DNA of 32,542 nucleotides. Source: an uncultured Flavobacteriaceae bacterium (GTDB lineage: Bacteria; Bacteroidota; Bacteroidia; Flavobacteriales; Flavobacteriaceae). Positions 29,548-32,542 of the stretch are shown one piece after another. Under the pieces are notes generated by a model that ran no database searches, was not told where the DNA came from, and saw only the letters and a list, made by a program, of their open reading frames with translations. The translations under genes and the position numbers were made by a program. The stretch is from contig CAJXVL010000003.1 of assembly GCA_913061205.1 (NCBI GenBank), forward strand, positions 1 to 32,542, written 5' to 3'. How positions within the stretch are numbered: the first letter of the stretch is position 1; each line of letters starts with the position of its first letter.

Positions 29548-31068
29548 ATGAATAAAAAAGTACTTTTACTTATACTAGATGGTTGGGGAATTACTCAAGA
29601 CCATAAAACTTCTGCTATAGCTCAAGCAAAAACACCCTATATAGATTCACTTTATAAAAAATATTCCAATGCCCAAATTCGAACTGATGGATTAAATGTT
29701 GGCCTACCTGAAGGTCAAATGGGAAATAGTGAAGTTGGACATATGAATTTAGGTGCAGGTCGAATTGTATATCAAGATTTGGTGAAAGTTAATTTGGCTA
29801 TTAAAAATAATACCCTCCAAAAAGAACCAATATTACAACAAGCATTTAATTATGCTAAAAAATATGATAAAAAAGTCCATTTTCTAGGCTTATTATCTAA
29901 TGGGGGTGTTCATTCACATATAGAACATTTAAAAGGCTTAGTAAGTGCAGCAAATGAAGAAGGACTTGATAAAGTGTTTATTCATGCATTTACAGATGGA
30001 CGTGATGTTGATCCGTATTCTGGTGCTGGATTTGTAAATGAATTACAGGATCACCTAGATAAAACCACTGGTAAGATTGCTTCTGTAATTGGAAGATATT
30101 ACGCAATGGACCGAGATAAACGTTGGGAAAGAGTTAAAATAGCTTATGATTTATTGCTTTCTGGTATCGGAGAAAAATCTACCAATGCAGCTGAAAGCAT
30201 TCAAAAAAATTATATTCAAGGAATTACAGATGAATTTATCAATCCAATTATTATAACTGAAAACAATCAACCCATAGGTATTATTGAAAAGGATGATGTT
30301 GTAATTTTCTTTAATTTCAGAACGGATAGAGGAAGGGAGTTAACAGAAGTGTTAACACAAAAACCTTTTAAGAATTTTGATTTGAAACCAATCTCACTTT
30401 ACTTTGTAACACTTACCAATTACGATCATACCTTTAGTAACATCAAGGTGATTTATAACAAAGATAATCTAAAGGATACACTGGGAGAAGTATTGGAAAA
30501 AAATAATAAAAAGCAAATTCGAATTGCTGAAACTGAAAAATATCCTCATGTAACTTTTTTCTTTTCTGGCGGAAGAGAATTGCCATTTAAAGGAGAAAGT
30601 CGAATTCTTTGTCCTTCGCCTAAAGTAGCTACTTATGACCTTCAACCAGAAATGAGTGCTTATGAAATTCGGGATAAAATTTTACCTGAAATTAATTCAC
30701 AATCTGCAGATTTTATTTGTTTAAATTTTGCGAATACAGATATGGTTGGTCATACTGGAATCATAGAAGCAGCAATAAAGGCATGTGAAACTATCGACTC
30801 TTGTACTAAAAGTGTTGTTGAAGCTGCTTTAGAAAATGGATATACGACCATTTTATTAGCAGATCATGGAAACTGTGAAATGATGATTAATCCAGATGGC
30901 TCTCCAAATACGGCCCACACTACCAACCCAGTTCCAGTAATATTAATTGATAAAAATAACTATTCAATAAATAATGGTGTTTTAGGAGATATTGCTCCTA
31001 CTATTCTTGATTTAATGGGAATAGAAAAACCAAAAACAATGACACAACATTCAATTTTAATAAAATAA
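29548..31068 (+). CDS. gpmI: 2,3-bisphosphoglycerate-independent phosphoglycerate mutase
   Basis: 506 aa, standard length. Alkaline-phosphatase superfamily motifs are LLLILDGWG (metal ligand D11), MGNSEVGHMNLGAGR (phospho-acceptor Ser61), HAFTDGRD, RYYAMDRDKRW and the C-terminal LLADHGNCE and NTAHTTNPVP. It interconverts 3- and 2-phosphoglycerate with two Mn2+ ions in glycolysis/gluconeogenesis. The thioredoxin-like lipoprotein gene starts 2 bases after the stop, indicating an operon. Confidence 0.97.
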   Translation: MNKKVLLLILDGWGITQDHKTSAIAQAKTPYIDSLYKKYSNAQIRTDGLNVGLPEGQMGNSEVGHMNLGAGRIVYQDLVKVNLAIKNNTLQKEPILQQAFNYAKKYDKKVHFLGLLSNGGVHSHIEHLKGLVSAANEEGLDKVFIHAFTDGRDVDPYSGAGFVNELQDHLDKTTGKIASVIGRYYAMDRDKRWERVKIAYDLLLSGIGEKSTNAAESIQKNYIQGITDEFINPIIITENNQPIGIIEKDDVVIFFNFRTDRGRELTEVLTQKPFKNFDLKPISLYFVTLTNYDHTFSNIKVIYNKDNLKDTLGEVLEKNNKKQIRIAETEKYPHVTFFFSGGRELPFKGESRILCPSPKVATYDLQPEMSAYEIRDKILPEINSQSADFICLNFANTDMVGHTGIIEAAIKACETIDSCTKSVVEAALENGYTTILLADHGNCEMMINPDGSPNTAHTTNPVPVILIDKNNYSINNGVLGDIAPTILDLMGIEKPKTMTQHSILIK

Positions 31069-31070
31069 TT

Positions 31071-31658
31071 ATGAAAAATTTAAGCTATTTACTTTTTGTA
31101 TTTATGATCATTTCATGCAAACAATCTTTCGAAAAAAAACAAGATATTAAAGGAGTTTCGGAAAATAATGAAATTAAATCAGAACTTAATTTAATGGTTC
31201 CTGATACTATTGGTGAAAATATGATGCTAATTGGAGTGATAAATGAAGAAGGTTTAAAGAAGCAAGAATTTATAGATTGGTATCAAGAAAACTATAACGA
31301 TCATATCCTAGATACCGTTACCATTAAACTGATAAAACCAAAGTTAAATAAGCTTAGGATTATAGTTTTTATGGGAACTTGGTGTAGTGATAGCCAAAGA
31401 GAAGTTCCTGCCCTTTACAAGGTATTAAAAAAAGCTGATTTTGACACTAATCAATTAGAAGTTATAGCGCTTTCTCAAGAAAAGGATACACCTAACCACC
31501 TAGAAAAAGGATTTAATATAGAATTTGTACCTACCATCATTTTTTATAAAAACGACAAAGAAATTGGTCGTTATGTAGAATTTGCAAGAGATACCTTAGA
31601 GAAAGATATATTGGCTATTTTAAACGAAACTGGTTATAAGCATTCTTATGAAGAATAA
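31071..31658 (+). CDS. Thioredoxin-like lipoprotein with CxxS active site
   Basis: 195 aa. Good lipobox IISC with Cys16 as the lipidated residue. The thioredoxin fold covers about 90-190: MGTWCSDSQREVP holds the active site, and the FVPT cis-proline loop is intact. The active site is C105-S-D-S108, so the resolving cysteine is serine; the only other cysteine is the lipidated C16. A classical two-cysteine redox cycle is not possible. Monothiol chemistry or a non-redox binding role is more likely. Envelope location. Linked to gpmI by a 2-base gap. Confidence 0.88.
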   Translation: MKNLSYLLFVFMIISCKQSFEKKQDIKGVSENNEIKSELNLMVPDTIGENMMLIGVINEEGLKKQEFIDWYQENYNDHILDTVTIKLIKPKLNKLRIIVFMGTWCSDSQREVPALYKVLKKADFDTNQLEVIALSQEKDTPNHLEKGFNIEFVPTIIFYKNDKEIGRYVEFARDTLEKDILAILNETGYKHSYEE

Positions 31659-31694
31659 TTTATTTGTAATTTTGTGAATTAATTTTTTTTTAAA

Positions 31695-31736
31695 ACACTT
31701 GTTGTAGCAGTGAATTTTGACGAATCTAACAAGTGT
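31695..31736. promoter_or_regulatory. Inverted repeat in the map leader
   Basis: ACACTTGTT (31695-31703) and AACAAGTGT (31728-31736) pair perfectly around 24 bases. A -7-like TAATTTTG lies at 31667-31674, which would put the hairpin near the start of a leader of about 145 bases before map. There is no T tract after it on either strand, so a terminator is unlikely. Confidence 0.35.
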
Positions 31737-31824
31737 GTAATATAAGGTTGGGTAATCATTATAAAATCTACTAAAAGAAAAAAATCTACTACAAAAAAAC
31801 GGGTTCAGTTTTTAATAACAATAT

Positions 31825-32542
31825 ATGATTATAGCAAAAACCAAAGAAGAAATAGAATTAATGCGTGAAGCCGCTCTCGTGGTTTCAAAAACATTAGGAA
31901 TGTTAGCAAGTGAGGTGAAGCCTGGAGTAACCACTTTATATCTTGATAGACTTGCAGAAGATTTCATTAGAGAACAAGGTGCCATTCCAGGATTTTTGGG
32001 ATTATACGATTTCCCAAATACACTTTGCATGAGCCCTAACGCTCAAGTAGTACATGGAATACCGAACAACACACCATTAAAAGAAGGAGATATTATTTCT
32101 ATTGATTGTGGTGCCATAAAAAATGAATTTTACGGTGATCACGCCTATACCTTCGCTATAGGTGAAATAGCTCCAGAGGTTCAAAAGTTACTTCGCATTA
32201 CTAAAGAATCTTTATACAAAGGCATTAAAGAGTTGAAAATTGGGAAACGAACTGGTGATGTAGGTTATGCGATTCAACAGCATTGTGAAGCAGAAGGTTA
32301 TGGTGTTGTAAGGGAATTAGTAGGTCATGGTCTTGGAAGGACTATGCATGAAGATCCTGAAATGCCAAACTATGGCCGACGTGGAAAAGGCAAGAAATTT
32401 ATTGAAGGAATGACAGTTGCTATAGAACCTATGATCAATTTAGGTACCAAACGTATTGAACAATTAGAAGATGGCTGGACCATTTTAACTAAAGATAGAA
32501 AACCCAGCGCACATTTTGAACATGATGTAGCAATTGTAGATG
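31825..32542 (+). CDS. map: Methionine aminopeptidase type I (3' end cut by window edge)
   Basis: 239 codons from ATG 31825, open to the edge; probably 30 or so residues missing. It removes initiator methionine from nascent proteins. The five metal ligands are visible: the two Asp in SIDCGAIKNEFYGDHAYTF, His in VGHGLGRTMHEDP, Glu in VAIEPMI and Glu in SAHFEHDVAI. LCMSPNAQVVHGIP is the conserved substrate-pocket region. Type I without an N-terminal zinc-finger extension. Confidence 0.95.
   Translation, partial: MIIAKTKEEIELMREAALVVSKTLGMLASEVKPGVTTLYLDRLAEDFIREQGAIPGFLGLYDFPNTLCMSPNAQVVHGIPNNTPLKEGDIISIDCGAIKNEFYGDHAYTFAIGEIAPEVQKLLRITKESLYKGIKELKIGKRTGDVGYAIQQHCEAEGYGVVRELVGHGLGRTMHEDPEMPNYGRRGKGKKFIEGMTVAIEPMINLGTKRIEQLEDGWTILTKDRKPSAHFEHDVAIVD

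Overview
The window is an AT-rich segment of a Bacteroidota genome, almost certainly Flavobacteriaceae. Three things point there: several start regions carry the Bacteroidota -7 box TAnnTTTG and lack clear Shine-Dalgarno sites, one protein ends in a type IX secretion (T9SS) sorting domain, and the gene content is typical (M1 peptidase with a DUF6702-like protein, a hybrid TPR histidine kinase, a TatA-like protein, a haem_bd protein). The first 47 bases are not genomic. They are Illumina Nextera read-2 adapter with an i7 index, so the assembly edge is contaminated and the first gene is artificially ended. The right edge cuts map.

Layout. 48-858 (-): secreted retropepsin-like aspartyl protease. 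949-3152 (+): class I aminotransferase overlapping murB. 3303-4210 (+): a 67-aa Cys-rich membrane protein, a 35-aa membrane peptide and an ECF-like sigma factor. 4372-6253 (+): lipA and a GAPDH gene, then a terminator. 6320-8536 (+): TPR hybrid histidine kinase/response regulator. 8548-9564 (-): lpxK, divergent from a Nif3-family gene and a coiled-coil protein with a degenerate zinc ribbon (9767-11644, +). 11748-12425 (+): msrA, stop to stop against a methyltransferase (12426-13223, -) that is preceded by a 53-aa secreted peptide gene.

13520-20775 (+): a kynurenine degradation cluster of kynureninase, kynurenine 3-monooxygenase, RidA-type 2-aminomuconate deaminase, aminomuconate-semialdehyde dehydrogenase, an atypical SDR, ACMS decarboxylase and an O-methyltransferase. 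Together these fit conversion of kynurenine through 3-hydroxyanthranilate to 2-aminomuconate and on to 4-oxalocrotonate. The ring-cleaving 3-hydroxyanthranilate 3,4-dioxygenase is absent from the window. The upstream tryptophan dioxygenase and kynurenine formamidase are also not here.

20776-21683: a TatA-like gene and a haem_bd cytochrome-like gene, divergent from two well-formed promoters. 21791-25469 (-): a three-gene surface/periplasmic set (carboxypeptidase-regulatory-like protein, DUF6702-like protein, M1 peptidase). 25470-26316 is an unusually long non-coding gap with several inverted repeats, a 16-bp perfect palindrome and a terminator. 26317-27606 (-): a T9SS cargo protein in which a PA domain appears to interrupt another beta domain. 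27871-29378 (+): pepE and an M15 peptidase. 29548-32542 (+): gpmI, a thioredoxin-like lipoprotein with a CxxS active site, and partial map.

I see no tRNA, rRNA, CRISPR array, insertion sequence or phage gene. Most of the window is core flavobacterial metabolism. The most noteworthy items are the adapter, two genes whose signal peptides have no canonical start codon, the kynurenine cluster lacking its dioxygenase, the degenerate zinc ribbon, the PA-domain insertion, and the small unannotated membrane or secreted peptides.
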